The translations under genes were made by a program, and so were the position numbers. The notes under the pieces were generated by a model. The model was not told where the DNA came from. It saw nothing but the letters and a program-made list of their open reading frames with translations, and ran no database searches. A stretch of DNA of 64,000 bases from Knoxdaviesia capensis. Its lineage: Eukaryota > Ascomycota > Sordariomycetes > Microascales > Gondwanamycetaceae. The stretch lies in the NCBI GenBank assembly GCA_001510575.1, contig LNGK01000004.1, positions 1 through 64,000 on the forward strand, given 5' to 3'. Of the stretch, positions 1-11,888 are shown piece by piece (positions within the stretch are counted from its first letter, which is position 1; every line of letters starts with the position of its first letter).

Positions 1-910
1 ATAGGGGGAAAGCTTCCTTCTTATCCCCTATAGGATCTAGGCTTCCTCCCATCTAGATCCCTAATGCCTTCTAAGGCTTCCCTTCTATACTAAGCTCTTC
101 GTAAATCCATATTACATCTATCATTATTCCCCAGGCTATTCATCGCAGCCTTATTCTTTATCATAAACTTCCGGCTATATAAAGGATAATATAACATGAA
201 TTATTTTAATATTCAACAGTGTCTATTATGAATGTGCCTGGTGGTTTGATTTGATTTGAGTTTCTTTATCAGGGTTTTCAAATGCTGGTCAGCAGAGCTT
301 GTCGGTGAGGGGGAACCAGAGTGGCGAGAAGCTCGGTCCCTGCATGTGCATGTTAGGGTTAGGGTTGGCATTTTCAGCTGCTCCAGGCGGCGAACTAAGG
401 CACATGGGGCCGAAGCTTCATAGGCTGAGTTTCAGAGCTGTCACATCAACATTCGTTAGAACTACGTCAAGCCAGCTTTCAAATCATGAACATTGACTTC
501 ATTTCATTTCCAACCCCGTAACTAAAAAAAAACAAAAAGAAATGCCTTGCGGAAGTGTACATACAATGTAATGGTCCCTTTTTCAAGTGATATCAAAACA
601 AAACAGACGAAAAAAGGACACACAACTTAAAGGGAGCAGACGAAAGAAAAGAAGAGGAAGGCAAATATAGAGAAGACAGCTACGGGGAAATCCGGCTAAG
701 TCCTCCGGTCCTAATCCGGGATAGAGACGAAATAAATCTGTGCTGCTTGCGCGGGGATCTCGTCCGCTGGAATCACGCAGCAGGCATGTGATGTGGCAGT
801 CGAAGCCTCGTCAAGGTAAAAAGAACCAACGTGTCTTCGTGTACACATGCCGTATATCGTGGAGGTTGGAGGGAATCGGAAAAAGGAGAGGTTTGCGGCA
901 TGTGACGCTT
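1..910. other. Left-end spacer, no supported gene
   Basis: The first ~240 bases are AT-rich with repeated CTTCC/AAGG-type words and end in a TATA-like stretch (ctatataaagg near 174). They read like decayed repeat DNA, but I see no terminal repeats or coding remnant that would name an element. At 353-366 there are two direct copies of TTAGGG followed by TT. The rest up to 910 is probably the 3' untranslated and downstream region of the ankyrin gene on the minus strand. Short open frames here have no protein-like composition. Confidence 0.4.
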
Positions 911-1964
911 CTATGCGGCGAGCTGGTATATCGGCCGGTCCTGGTTGCCATCGGCGCTGGGCCACGGTATCGGCTGCATGGACATGTTCTGGATATTCAA
1001 GCCTACGGGACTGTTAGAACACATCACCAGGTTCACATGCCATCAGAGAAAGATGGTGTGGCTTACCTGTGGCTGGCGTACTCGCCTCAACCATGGCCTG
1101 GTTCAACCACCGCTCACAGCCGTTGTGTCCGTAGCCGGCCGCCACATCCCGGGCGGTGTGGCCCTGCCTGTTCGTCGCCCACAAGTCGGCGTCATTCGCA
1201 ATCAACCACTTGACCATGCTCTTGTGGCCGGCGCGCGCCGCCAGGTGCAGCACGGTCTCGTGGTCATCGCTGCGCACGCCCGGGCCGATCTCGGCGCCCT
1301 GGCGGAGCAGCTCGGCCATGAACGGCGTGTTGACGCCCTGCGCGGTGGTCAGCAGGCTGGTGTACAGCACGTCGTGCCACTCGGCGGTGTCGCGGTAGGC
1401 GTGCAGCATCGACACGGCGTACTCGTTGTCGGAGCCGTCGAAGCCGAGCTGGAACAGCAGCTCGCGGCTGGGCGGCTGGCGCGCCGCCCGCACGGCCGCG
1501 GACGCCGTCGACGACGTGGTGGCCTGGCGCGCCCGTCGCCGGGGCCGCTCGCCGGACGCGGGCGGCCGCGGCGGGTGGGCTGCTGCTGCCGCGGCGGGGC
1601 GCGACGGCGTCGACGGCGTTGGGCTGGTGGCGTCGGTGGTCGACCACGTCAGCGACTGGGCGCGCGAGTGTGTGTAGCGGTGGTGGAAGATGTTGTGGGG
1701 CGAGGGCAGCTGCGAGGTGGACGACGACGAGCCGGTGAAGCGCGACGCCGTCGAGTCGGGCGTGGGCGCGGTCGGCACGGGCGACGACGGCGCCGGCGAG
1801 AGTGGGGTGGGGGCGGTGCCGACTCGCTCGAGCCGCCCGCCGCCGCCACGGCGCGAAGTGCGGCTCGGGCCGTCGAGCGGCGGCTCGGCGTCGGCGGCGG
1901 TCTTGGAGGTGGTTACTTTCTGCAGCCCGAACGGCCGCCATGATATTCGTATTTTATCGCCCAT
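911..1964 (-). CDS. Ankyrin-repeat protein (two exons)
   Basis: Exon 1 is 1964-1067 and exon 2 is 1002-911, giving 329 residues. The intron starts GTAAGC and has a TTCTAAC branch point 11 bases before the chosen GTAG acceptor. Residues 1-165 are a low-complexity Ser/Thr/Pro/Ala-rich tail. Residues about 208-291 carry two to three ankyrin repeats, including TVLHLAARAGHKSMVKWLI and the GHTARDVAAGYGH turn. Ankyrin repeats mediate protein-protein contacts; the partner and cell site are unknown. I start at the ATG opening MGDKIRISW, in a good CCACAATGG context. The frame stays open 95 codons upstream, but that part reads like leader sequence. A later acceptor (exon 2 from 988 to 711) also keeps a frame and would give 391 residues. 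The shorter end, closing in YQLAA, has the more protein-like codon use. Confidence 0.72.
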
Positions 1965-2766
1965 TGTGGCGTCGTCCTGCGCATTCTGCGGGCCGCGAGC
2001 CCAGAAAAAGCCGCTGTGGTGTTCGCGCGCTCTCTCTGTTCCCTCTCCGTATCCTCTCGGGGATCTCTGCCGTTCTGCTTGCGGCTCTGCTTCCGGCTCC
2101 CACGGTCTGTGTTCCGACTGTTCGCCTGGAGGGTATTCCGGAACTTTTTTTTCGTCGCTTTTCGGTGGGAAGAACCGGGCTGCTCGTTGTTCGCTGATGG
2201 TCCCGACACGTTGGAGACGATGTGAGGCTTGAGTTTTTAAGTGAGGCACCAGCTGAAGGGAAATTTGGGATCCGTTAGGACGTGGCGTATCGGGGCCACC
2301 CGCCGTCTAAAAAAAGATTGTAATGGCTAAAGGCCCTTAAAAAAAGACCAGAGGCGAGGCGAGAGTTTTTGCGTAGAAGCTTAAGTTTTGCCGGTGATAG
2401 ATTTATTGAACCGGCCCACCGAAGATTCCGACGGATGACAAAATAGAAACGAAGACGATGAGAAGGAAAAATAGATCTGAAACATGAAAAAAAGGCAAGG
2501 ATATATTTTTAAAAAAGGACCAGGATCGTAAAAAAAAGCTCCATAAAGAACCTTCAAGAGCTATCGGTGGGGAGAGACGGTCGACAAGAAGGTAATTTTG
2601 AACACCCACGCTTGGATAATCGCCGAAAGACAAAGACGTAGCAGTACGTAGGACTCGGAGCGAGCGATAGCAGGCCCCGAAAGGCAGACACCAAGGGAAA
2701 AAATAGTAAGAGATACCCCAAAGTCCGGTTGTGTCAGCGTGCGTGGCGCTGGAGCTTGGTGAGGAG

Positions 2767-2806
2767 ACACACACACACACACACAAGTATATATATGTAT
2801 ATATAC
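2767..2806. repeat. (AC)n followed by (AT)n microsatellite
   Basis: An uninterrupted AC run of about nine units at 2767-2785 passes into an imperfect AT run (tatatatatgtatatata) to about 2806. It lies in the spacer upstream of both flanking genes and is likely length-variable. Confidence 0.85.
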
Positions 2807-3764
2807 AGAAGACTGAAGAGGGGGGAGAGGAGAGAGAGGATATGATAAGGCCCAAAGCAAACGATTTGACAGACGAGCCGGGGGGCAGAAGAACAATGGG
2901 AGGGTATTCGCATTTTACTGGGGGCGTGGCATCCGGGTTGGTTGTAATCAACGTCACAGCCACATGAGAATCAGCTTCTTCTCTTCTGCTTCATTCCCAC
3001 TTAACCGGGTCTTTTTGCATTCTGCCCGCTTCTGACATGCTGACTCGTACATGTGTGTGCACTATATAGCGTAGCAGTGGAGTGGGAATATCGTATGGGC
3101 ACACGAGAAACCCCTCAAGAGAAAAAGGACCTGTCTCCTGCACCAGGCAGGCAACTACAGTACATACTCCACAGCTCATGTTGGTTGGTTTGGTGATGCT
3201 CTCTCTCTCTCTCACCTTGCTCGGGCTTGTCGTGCCGCGTTGAAGGAGCCACACACCACCCACCCAGACCCCAAAAACCCCATAAAAGTGCAGCAGTCCA
3301 GCCATTCAGGGCTGGTCGGCGAGAGACGGGTCAAGCTCTGCCCGTGATAGCGCGGATGCTTCTGGGCCATTCATTGGCGTTTGCTCCCTCACCGGCTTGT
3401 TTCTTGTTTGCCAGCATTCACAGATGCAGGCTGGTGGAGGCAAGCTTGCTCGTAGCTCGATCCTCTGCAGGACTCTGGGTGTGGGCTGCTGCTGGTACGA
3501 GGATCCTCACGTATGATACAGGTATGCATGGGTCAGAAAGTCGGAGCAGGTCTCTAACCATACCATGCATCAAAGTACTTACGGACGTAACACCGTCATT
3601 CAGCTTGGATTGGGGTGCGAGAACCAGAGAGCTGCCACAACGAGGCTGTCTCTTGAGGGGTTATCTATGTATGTACGTAAATCGTAGCGGAGCCTCCTTC
3701 ATCTTGGTTCCATCCTGCTGTGACCCTCTTCTTCTGTGCAATGTGTCAACAGATACATTCAGAA

Positions 3765-4334
3765 TGAGCGACCCTTCGATACAAAAATACTCAGCTACTA
3801 TGGAGTCGACAAGCCTCACAAGGCCGGTCAACCCAGGTGTCTGCGTCGCTATTCTTGACTGGGACGAAAAGTGCCACCTCAAGGAACTCGGAACAAACGC
3901 TTCATCAACTATTTCAACACCCGGTTCGGAATGACAGCAAGTTGAGTCTCTCTCATCTCTCCTGCCAGCTCACTCAAAGGAGTGGCTGCCGATAAGGGGA
4001 ACCCCACACGGTTAATCTTATACCCCTCTGGCGTCGGCTACTCTCTTCAGCCAGACGAACTGCACCGTCCTTCTTATTCATGTTTGCCTGTACAGCCCCT
4101 ACAAGAACATCATCGCAAGTTGGCAATATTTGCTTTGGATGTTACTAGAGAGTCACTCGATGTCTGAAACGCCTTGGAGACTGACTTGTATGTGGTCATG
4201 GGTCCTACACCGGCAAAGGCTCGTATCTGACCATGATCTGCAACATCTTGGCCGACCTGGCTGGCCTTGATCTGGACGGCCTGCAGTTCACTCTCAACAA
4301 AGTGCACAACATCGTCTCACCTAGACTTTTATAA
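3765..4334 (+). pseudogene. Possible decayed gene fragment, family unknown
   Basis: Two short segments in different frames look like protein rather than spacer. One runs from the ATG at about 3764 and contains a stretch reading NPGVCVAILDWDEKCHLKEL before a stop at 3934. The other, about 4200-4334, contains GKGSYLTMICNILADLAGLD and then LDGLQFTLNKVHNIVSP, with C/G-ending codons, and stops at once. Frame changes and stops lie between them and no intron borders join them cleanly. I do not recognise the family. A remnant of an inactivated gene is the simplest reading; chance open frames are not excluded. Confidence 0.3.
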
Positions 4335-5482
4335 GCACAATAGGACGGCTGGAAACACGACCCGGAGGGAGCATCCCGCCCGAGTGCATTGGCTGCACGA
4401 CGACTCTCCCAACAGCATCACTCCCCACCCCAGAGAGACACATCGCCATCGTGAAGCAGATGTTGTGTCTGCGGAAGTAACTGTGAGCGCGTATAATAAG
4501 CCCGTCCGGATTGTCTTCAGGACTGCCTGATACGACCTGAAGAGAACATGTCTGGGGGGCTGCAGCGCTATATCTCAGGGAAACACACACGTGCGGCAAC
4601 ACGAAGACATGCTAGGAGTTCTGGTCCATCATCTCTTTTGCGATCCTCCCCAGGGCGAATATGCTTGATGGAGGAAGGCCGATATCGCGATGGTGACTGT
4701 GGGATTTTGGAGAGCGGGATCTGATGTTAATGTATTTGGGAGCTTTTTTTTTTCTTCTGGGAGAGAGGTTTAATCGGGACAAGCGAATGTAGAGCAAAAG
4801 CAAATGCAATACTGTGTCGAGGAGAGTGGCTTGACAAGTGATGAACCCCGGTTCTCGAGAAATTCTGGGGATATCAAAAAGAAACCGCCGTACATATAGA
4901 TATGGCCCAACAAACCGGATGCTGGCAGCTGGCAGCAGCCCCCACATTTTAGATAGCTAAATTTTGATCTTGGAGATGTTTTTTTTATTTTTTATCTTAT
5001 ATTTCTTTTTACGCCTGACATCAGTTCTTTCATCAAGGCTCTGCCGTTTGTCCTTTGTTTCCCCAGCAAACCACTTTAAGCTGAACTCTTATTCTATTAT
5101 GATATTTTAAGTTCCCTTGTTGTGTTTATGAGGTGAGTAGTAAACAACCCGGGCCATTTTGTTTCCTCTCCCCCCCTCGTCACTCCATTTGCTTTTTCTC
5201 TCCTTCATAAAACTCACGTATTCCCCCATCCCACATCCTACATCTGACGTTGGACAGCTTATAACCGTCAGCTTTTAATTGCTGACCCTGCTTGGCTCTG
5301 CTTTTGGAAGCCCTTGGGGCGTGTTTGATCAAACGGGCACACCCATTCAGATAACTAACCTTCTGTAAGCAGTGCCGAGCTCAAGTCAGGGTGCAAAAAG
5401 GAAAACCTTCAAGCCGCGCCCTTACAAAAACCAGACCCCACGATTTTCTTACGCCACATCCCTCTTCATCTCCCACCCCCCA

Positions 5483-8015
5483 ATGGCTGACTCCGATAGA
5501 CGGTCGAAGCGTTCGCGCTTTGATCAGACCGATGCCGAGCCGAAACGGACTTCGCGATTCGACCGCCGATCCCGCTCTCCGACTGCCCGCGACCGAAGCC
5601 CCCCGTCCCGGGATACCACTGCAGGCGCTTCCGCCGATGAAAGCCGCCCCGTGGATCCCGCCGTGGCTGCAGGTAAGCACTATATCATATGTTCCCTTGA
5701 GCTCTGCCCGAGGTGTTTTCTGGAGTGTTTTCATGCGTCGGAATTGACTGCATTGCTTCTTGGCTTTGCCTTTCCTTTAACCTGGTGAATGCATAAGACA
5801 AATCGTTGGTGCTGACTGGTGTGTTCTTTTGTCTTCTAGCTGCCGCCGCCGCCCGGATCAACGCCAACCTCCAAGCCCGGAAGGCTGCCCACCAAGCCGA
5901 AGCTGCCGCCAGCCGACCCGCCGAGAAGCCGACCGAAAGCGCCGACGATGCCGCTCCCCTGAAGGAGGAGGCTTACATTGCCGAGGGCGACTTTATCAAG
6001 GACATCGAAGTCAATGACCTGCGCAACCGCTACCTCCTGACGCGGGGCTCGACGCAGAAGATGGTAAATTTACAATCCGGGGTGGCGTCTTTTCTGTTTC
6101 TGCGCGCGCGCTTGCTGTACTGATATCGAAGAGCCCTTCCCTGATCGTCCCATTACGCGCCCGAACTTTGTGTGTTCAGTGTCACGTTTTGGGGTTGCGA
6201 CTGAGGAACACAAAGGCCGCTCTTATGCTGCTCAGCTGTCACTTGGGATTGTCGTGCTTACAACTCACAAGCTCTCACAGTTCTTCCCGACCACCATTTG
6301 CATCTGCTGACTCTTGCCCATTGCGGCTGTTTGAACTTTTAGATCAAGGATGAAACTGGCGCTGGTACGCTTCGCCCTCTAATTTTCCGTGCTTATGTGT
6401 TGCTGTACGAACGCGTTTATTGACCTAAAGCCGCATTGAAGATATTACCACTCGTGGAAACTACTATCCCGACAAGAGCATGGCTACTCCTTCGGTAAGA
6501 TACCCCCGCTGTTGGCCTCCAGAGAGGAGAGGCCACTAGAGGTTATAGAAGCATCGTAGCTAACCCCGATCGAATTCCCTTTTCATACTGCAGAAACCCC
6601 CGCTGTATCTGCACATCACCAGCCAGACCAAAGAGGGCCTCGATGCTGCCATTGCGAAGATTGACGAGATCATGCAGCAGGAGCTGCCCAACCTGGTGGA
6701 TGAGAGACGGTTCCGCCGCCGGGAGCCGCCGGAGCCTGTCGAGCGGGACGAGTTTGGCCGTGTACGCTTCCCCGCCCCGTAGCCCCTGTGAATGTCTGTC
6801 ATAACTAACCCAACCCCTCCCTGAACAGCGCAAATGGCCCGACTTCAAGATCCCCATTCCGCTGGAGTCGCTTCCTGGCTTCAACCTGCGAGCTCAAGTT
6901 GTTGGCCACGGTGGTGCCTACGTCAAGCATATCCAGAACGAGACCAACTGCCGTGTGCAGATCAAGGGCCGTGGCTCGGGTTTCCTGGAGCATACCACGA
7001 ACCAGGAAAGCGATGAGGACATGTACCTTCATGTGGCGTATGTATTCATCCTGCTCATTTCCACAAGGTCAAAGCTTTGACTGACACAATGGTTTCTCTA
7101 GCGGCCCCGATCCGGTCATGGTGCAAAAGGCCAAGGAACTGTGCGAGGATCTCGTCGCGAGCGTGAAGGAGCAGTACGAGGAATTCAAGTCCCGTCCCCC
7201 GCGCTTCAACCGGCCCGGCTATGGCGATGACTCGCGTGATCGCGGCGGATACCACGGCGGCCATGGTGGCCGTGGAGGTGGAGGAGGAGGAGGTGGTGGT
7301 GGTGGTGGCGGCTACTACCAAAATGGTCCCCACCAAGGTGGTCGTGGTGGCGGCGGCGGCGGCGGCTATGGCCATGGTGGCCGAGGTGACGGCGGCCACG
7401 GAGGCTACAACAACGGCCACAACCAGGGCCGCGGAGGCTACGGCAGCCACGGGCCCCCGCCGCAGCCTGCCGCGGAGTCCCAGCTCACCCCGCCTCCCGC
7501 CACCCCCGCGACACCGGTAGCGGCGACCCCGCAGGACCCTAACTCGGCCGCGTCGGCGAGCGCTATGGCTGACTACGCCGCGCAGTACGCGCAGATGTAC
7601 GGCGGACAAGATCCGTATGCCGCGTACGGAGGATACCAAAAGTACGGCTTGCCCGAATCTTCACCCCTTCGTCGGCCACTTCCCTCCGTGGACTTTCCTT
7701 TCTGACTTGTTTCTCTTCACAGCTACGTTCAATGGTATCAGCAATACTATGCTTCGGCGGCCGCGGCGGGCCAGCTGCAGCAACACCAGCAGCAGCCTCA
7801 TCAACCTTCCGGCTCGCCCCCTCCTCCGCCTCCCCCCTCGGATGATCCTCCCCCGCCTCCGCCGCCCTCGTCGGCTCCTCCGCCGCCTCCGGGCCCTCCT
7901 GGAGCGTCGGGATACAGTGCTGTAAGTCGACTCTGCCTTGTATTGCCTTCTTCACGTATGCGAACCATGCACTGACTTGTGTTGCTTATAGGTCCCCCCT
8001 CCTCCTGGACTGTAA
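5483..8015 (+). CDS. KH-domain RNA-binding protein, KHDC4/BLOM7-like
   Basis: Nine exons join to 542 residues: 5483-5672, 5840-6063, 6343-6364, 6442-6494, 6594-6761, 6829-7037, 7102-7641, 7723-7921 and 7992-8015. The N-terminus is Arg/Ser-rich (DRRSKRSRFDQ), as in splicing-associated proteins. A first KH-like module (residues about 105-205) contains LRNRYLLTRGSTQKM and PPLYLHITSQT. A second (about 223-320) has the GxxG loop GHGGAY followed by VQIKGRGSG, as in SF1/BBP-type KH domains. A Gly-rich stretch (about 325-395) and a Pro-rich C-terminus follow. Human KHDC4 binds RNA and affects splice-site choice; a nuclear splicing-related role here is inferred. The start is the ATG of MADSDRRSK; the upstream open frame has no protein-like content. 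Exon 3 is only 22 nt long. It is needed to restore the KDETGADITTRG block. Confidence 0.88.
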
Positions 8016-8614
8016 AAGTCAGGGCATAGCCATCAAAGTAGTATCAGTGTGCTACCATTCGCTTTCCACTAATACCCGTTCTTGATTCCGAATTTGTTTT
8101 TCGCATGGAAGGAGTGATTTTTGCAGGAGTTAGGATACCACCAGCTTGATCGCCTCATCACAAAAAGAATAAAACAAGTTCGTCTGTTTCCATGTTTGTA
8201 TCAACTGCTACGTCTTTTCTTTTGGGAGGGGAGAATGTTTGGCATATCGGTGAAAAATGCTTGCTTTCGCGATTTTTGGGGGTTCTTAGGGTCTTGGAGG
8301 CCAACGGCAGTTTTTGGAACTCTGACAGATGAGTCGCAATTCCAACAACTTTCTTATCTGTCCCGTGTAATGTCCTATCCACCGGTTCTGTAAAGTTGGC
8401 GGAATGAAGAATGTTGATGCGGTGATGTGAAGTCGTCTGTGATATACGACCAAAAGTATATATCCACCCACCTCCTTATCGATAAGACTGGATTTCGTCA
8501 CGATTTCCCGGAGCTCGTTTGTTTGACGTTTCGCTCCATGACAGCGTCATTTTGATCTTTTGCGACTTCTCTTCTGAACATATCTCGGCACTGTAAAAAA
8601 GCGTGAATCTTGCG
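8016..8614. other. Spacer between KH-domain and Trappc13 genes
   Basis: About 600 bases between two genes on the same strand. It should contain the 3' end of the upstream transcript and the promoter of the downstream one. I see no further open frame with coding character and no clear TATA element near the Trappc13 start. Confidence 0.5.
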
Positions 8615-9771
8615 ATGGCGGCGCCGTATTCCTACAACGATCCTAACAAGGAGCCGCATTTAGTATCGCTGCGGGTAGCAAGGTTCGTTCTGCGGGAGTG
8701 AGATCCCAGACACTGACGAAGCGAGGGCTTTTGATACACAACTTGGTGGTATATTGTGTGTTCTAACCGGTGTGTGGATGGTTACACCGCAGGATATCCA
8801 ACCGCGCATCCGAAAACCAGCGGCCAATCTCCGCGTCGTCGGCCTCCACCGGCCCCGGCCCGTCGGTCGACCCCCTCAGCGCGTCGATCGTGGCCCCGCG
8901 CGCGTCGGCCCACCTGCAACCACTCTCGTTTGGCTCCGCGTACGTCGGCGAGGCCTTCACCTGCGCGATCACCGTCACCCACGCGGCCGCGGCCACCGCC
9001 GACGACAGCGCCGCAGACGCCGCGCCGAAGCAGATCCGCAACCTGCGCATCGAGGCGGAGATCAAGACGCCCGGGGCCGACTCGGCGGTGCAGCGGCTCA
9101 AGCTGCGGGCGCCGGGCGACGCCGACGATGCCGGCGACGACGGGAACGAGAAGCGCCGCCGCGCGCCCACGCCGAACAGCGCGGGCGGCGAGGCCGGCGG
9201 CGTCGACCTGGAGCCCGGCGCGCCGGCGCTCGAGCGCACGCTGACGTTCGACCTGCGCGACGAGGGCAACCACGTGCTCGCCGTCGTGGTGAGCTACCAC
9301 GAGGCCACGCCGACCAGCGGCCGCACGCGCACGCTGCGCAAGCTGTTCCAGTTCATGTGCAAGCCGTCGCTGATCGTGCGCACCAAAGCCAGCGCGCTGG
9401 GCGCGGTGCCGCGCCCTCTCTCCACAGCTTCCGCCAGCGATGGGCGGCCCCGGCTGCGCTGGGTGCTGGAGGCCCAGCTGGACAACTGCAGCGACGAGCC
9501 GATGCAGCTGGAGCGTGTCGGCATCGACGCGCTGCCGGGCATCGGCTTCGTTGACTGCAACTGGGCTGCCACGGGCGCGCCGCCGCCCGTGCTGAACCCG
9601 GGCGATGTCGAGCAGATCTGCTTCGTCGTCCACGAGGAGACGCCGGGGGCGCCCGGGCCGACCCCCGATGGCCGGGTGGTATTTGGCGCGCTGGCTATCA
9701 AGTGGCAGCGGGATTTTGGGAGCGAGGGGTTCTTGACGACGGGGAAATTGGGGACGCGGTACGCGGCGTGA
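8615..9771 (+). CDS. TRAPP complex subunit Trappc13 (DUF974)
   Basis: Two exons, 8615-8682 and 8793-9771, give 348 residues. The intron has a TTCTAACC branch point at 8761 and restores the frame as AG|G. The start MAAPYSYNDPNKEPHLVSLRV matches the short family N-terminus before the first beta strand. Visible family blocks are LSFGSAYVGEAFTCAI, the LRKLFQFMCKPSLIVRTKA segment linking the two halves, and the C-terminal block around AIKWQRDFG..G.L.T. Trappc13 is a subunit of the metazoan and fungal TRAPPIII tethering complex, which acts with Rab1/Ypt1 at the early Golgi and in autophagy. A low-complexity insert rich in Asp, Glu and Arg (about residues 160-195) interrupts the first half. The gene is convergent with the polymerase gene, with only 182 bases between stop codons. 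Confidence 0.88.
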
Positions 9772-9953
9772 TGGGATACGGCTTGGGGAACCGGCTGGGT
9801 GGGATTGTACGAGATGTATATGTATGCTCTGCTTCTATTTACGACATTTTGCTTTTGGTGTTTGTGCTTTGGGATGCCCAAGCTTCTCATTTTTGGAGTC
9901 TGGTATTATTCATGATATCGTCATTCATTTCTCGGATATATACACACAGTTGT

Positions 9954-11888
9954 TTAGCTGGCCAGCTCATGGTAGCGCGTGTGCGCCGGTAATGCGAACC
10001 GCAGTACCCAGTGCCCGCACTCCGGACACTCCGCCATTGGCGCTTCATCAGGCTCGCCATCCGTATCCCACTCCATGTCCTCATCAGCACCGGGTCCGGC
10101 ATCCCCTATCACTGGCCCAGATCCATCCATAGTATCGTGATCGTCGGGATCTTCACCAGCGTCAGACACCCGGAACGGCCTCAACACCTCATCCTGCGTC
10201 TTGAACATCACCGAGATGTCCCGGCCGGTGCCCTTGGGGCTGTTTGACGCCGCCGGAGCCATGTTCGCCACACAGACATTCACCAGGAACACATTGTGCG
10301 GGTTTGCTTTGTCTCCGGGGAGTTTCTTCAGCAGTGGCACGAGGGCTTCGTCGACCAGTCTGTCGGCCAGTGGCCCCACATCGTCCGTCATCTGGAATAC
10401 AAACCCCGGAAGTGGCCCGGAGCGGGATACCCGGGCGTACCGGATCGGGTGGGGCGTGTCTGTCGGGCCGTCCGTGGCCGGGTCGGAAATCACGGCTAGC
10501 CGGAGCGTTTTGGGGTGAGCCAGCCAGCGGTACTGCTGTGGCTGCCCAGGGTCATCGCGGACTACCAGGTCGACACGCATGCGACGGAGCAGAGCCCGGG
10601 ACAGCTTGCGGAGCTCACGCACCACGTCGGCCTGCTGCACCAAGGGAACCCGGTACGAATCCTCAATGCTGATTTGCGTCGGCACGTCGGCTGCATCTTT
10701 GACCTCGCTGTTATCGATGCCGTGCAAGAGGCCCCACACCCGGCCCCCGGAGCCCCGCTCCGCCCCGAGCTTGCCCAGTGCTTCTTCCAGAGTATGTGGC
10801 GATACGCGTGGACTGGTCCTGATCTCGTGCACGGTCAACCCCGAACTTCGCGGGTCCAGGCCATCGTCACTCGTGGCTTCCGGCTGCGGGTCCGGGCGCA
10901 CCAGGGCCTCAAGGGCAGCAGAGATCTTCGAGCCAATGCCTGAGATCTTGCGCACAGCGTACGAATCAAGAAAGTCCGTGCGCTCGCCATCAGTGAAGGC
11001 CAGCAACGTGGTCTGGTTCCTTGGCTTGTTCTTGCTGCCCACCAGCTTGCTCAGCACCTTGTTTGTGGCGATGCCACACGCGCACGTGTAGCCCATCTCG
11101 ACCTCCAGCTTAAGACGCAGGTGCTGGGCGAGGTGCGACGCCAGAATCAGCTGCAGCACCGCCGGGTCAGCCGGGTCCTGGCTGCCCGGCCCGTCGATGC
11201 AGCCGGCGAACGCAGACAGGTCGCACGCGAAGCCGGCCTCGGGGTCGGTCTTGGACAGGTAGAAGAATGACTGTGACAGCGTGGCCACGTTAACACATGA
11301 GAGGTTGTAGGCAACAATGTCCGTGACATCTGGACCAAGTCAGACGTTAGCACTGCGGTCGGTTTCTTGGTCAATGGCCAGCCGCCTGACCAGCCCAGTG
11401 AGGACCACCGCGTTCCCTCCCGCTCCCCTGGCCTCGTGAGTCACGTACCGAGAAACACCTCGTCAAAGCCCAGCCGCTCGGCCTTCCCATTCCACGAGAA
11501 CGACCGCAGCACATCATACAGCGTCTTGCTGACATCGCGAAACGGCGTCAGATCCTCCCCGTTGACGACCACCAGGTCGGGACACACCTTCCTGGCCTCG
11601 CTGATGGGCGACATCTTCTTGACCCCGCGGCTGCGTGCCACGTAGTTGGTGGTGGCCAGAAAGCCCTTCTGCCTCACGCCCAACGGCTGGGTCTTGAGGG
11701 CCGGCGTCTGGTTCTCAATCACCGAGGCATAGAAGCAGTCATAGTCCTGCGCGCGCATGTGCTCCCAGAGGCGCTGTCAGCTTGTTGGTGGCCATGTGCC
11801 TCTCTCAGTGTCCAGACTGACTCACAAAATGGAGGATGGCCCGGCCGGGCCGCGACCGCAGTGGCGGTACAGACGTGCGGGGGTCCAT
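9954..11888 (-). CDS. DNA polymerase iota (Y-family), with C-terminal UBZ-like finger
   Basis: Three exons, 11888-11826, 11746-11449 and 11329-9954, join in frame to 578 residues. This is a translesion DNA polymerase: it inserts nucleotides opposite damaged bases in the nucleus. Motif I is HFDYDCFYAS with metal-binding D22. The second acidic pair, D116/E117, sits in LGFDEVFLDVT. The NYVARSRGVKKM block and the VNGEDLTPFRDVS block are of iota rather than eta (Rad30) type. Thumb helix-hairpin-helix residues follow (VRKISGIGSKIS), then the little-finger domain. The last 27 residues hold C555-x2-C558-x11-H570-x3-H574, the spacing of the UBZ3 ubiquitin-binding finger known from Pol eta. The tail before it is acidic (GPGADEDMEWDTDGE). 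The start is the first ATG, giving 21 residues before the catalytic Asp. Confidence 0.88.

Larger units (their letters stand above)
1965..5482. other. Spacer between ankyrin and KH-domain genes
   Basis: This 3.5 kb spacer separates two divergently transcribed genes. It holds the leader of the ankyrin gene (to about 2300), an (AC)n then (AT)n microsatellite at 2767-2806, a short CT run near 3201-3214, and a possible gene relic at 3765-4334. The long minus-strand open frame over 2403-2963 is made of CT-repeat and poly-pyrimidine translation and is not taken as a gene. Confidence 0.5.

Noticed and set aside
1..240. Possible transposon or LTR remnant
   Set aside because: AT-rich with repeated short words, but no terminal repeat pair, target duplication or coding remnant is visible in the window.
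945..1943. 332-codon plus-strand frame over the ankyrin gene
   Set aside because: Arg/Gly runs antisense to the low-complexity head of the ankyrin protein, which itself has clear repeats.
9954..11888. Assignment as Rad30/DNA polymerase eta because of the C-terminal zinc finger
   Set aside because: The core motifs around the catalytic acids and the VNGEDLT block match Pol iota; only the tail is eta-like.
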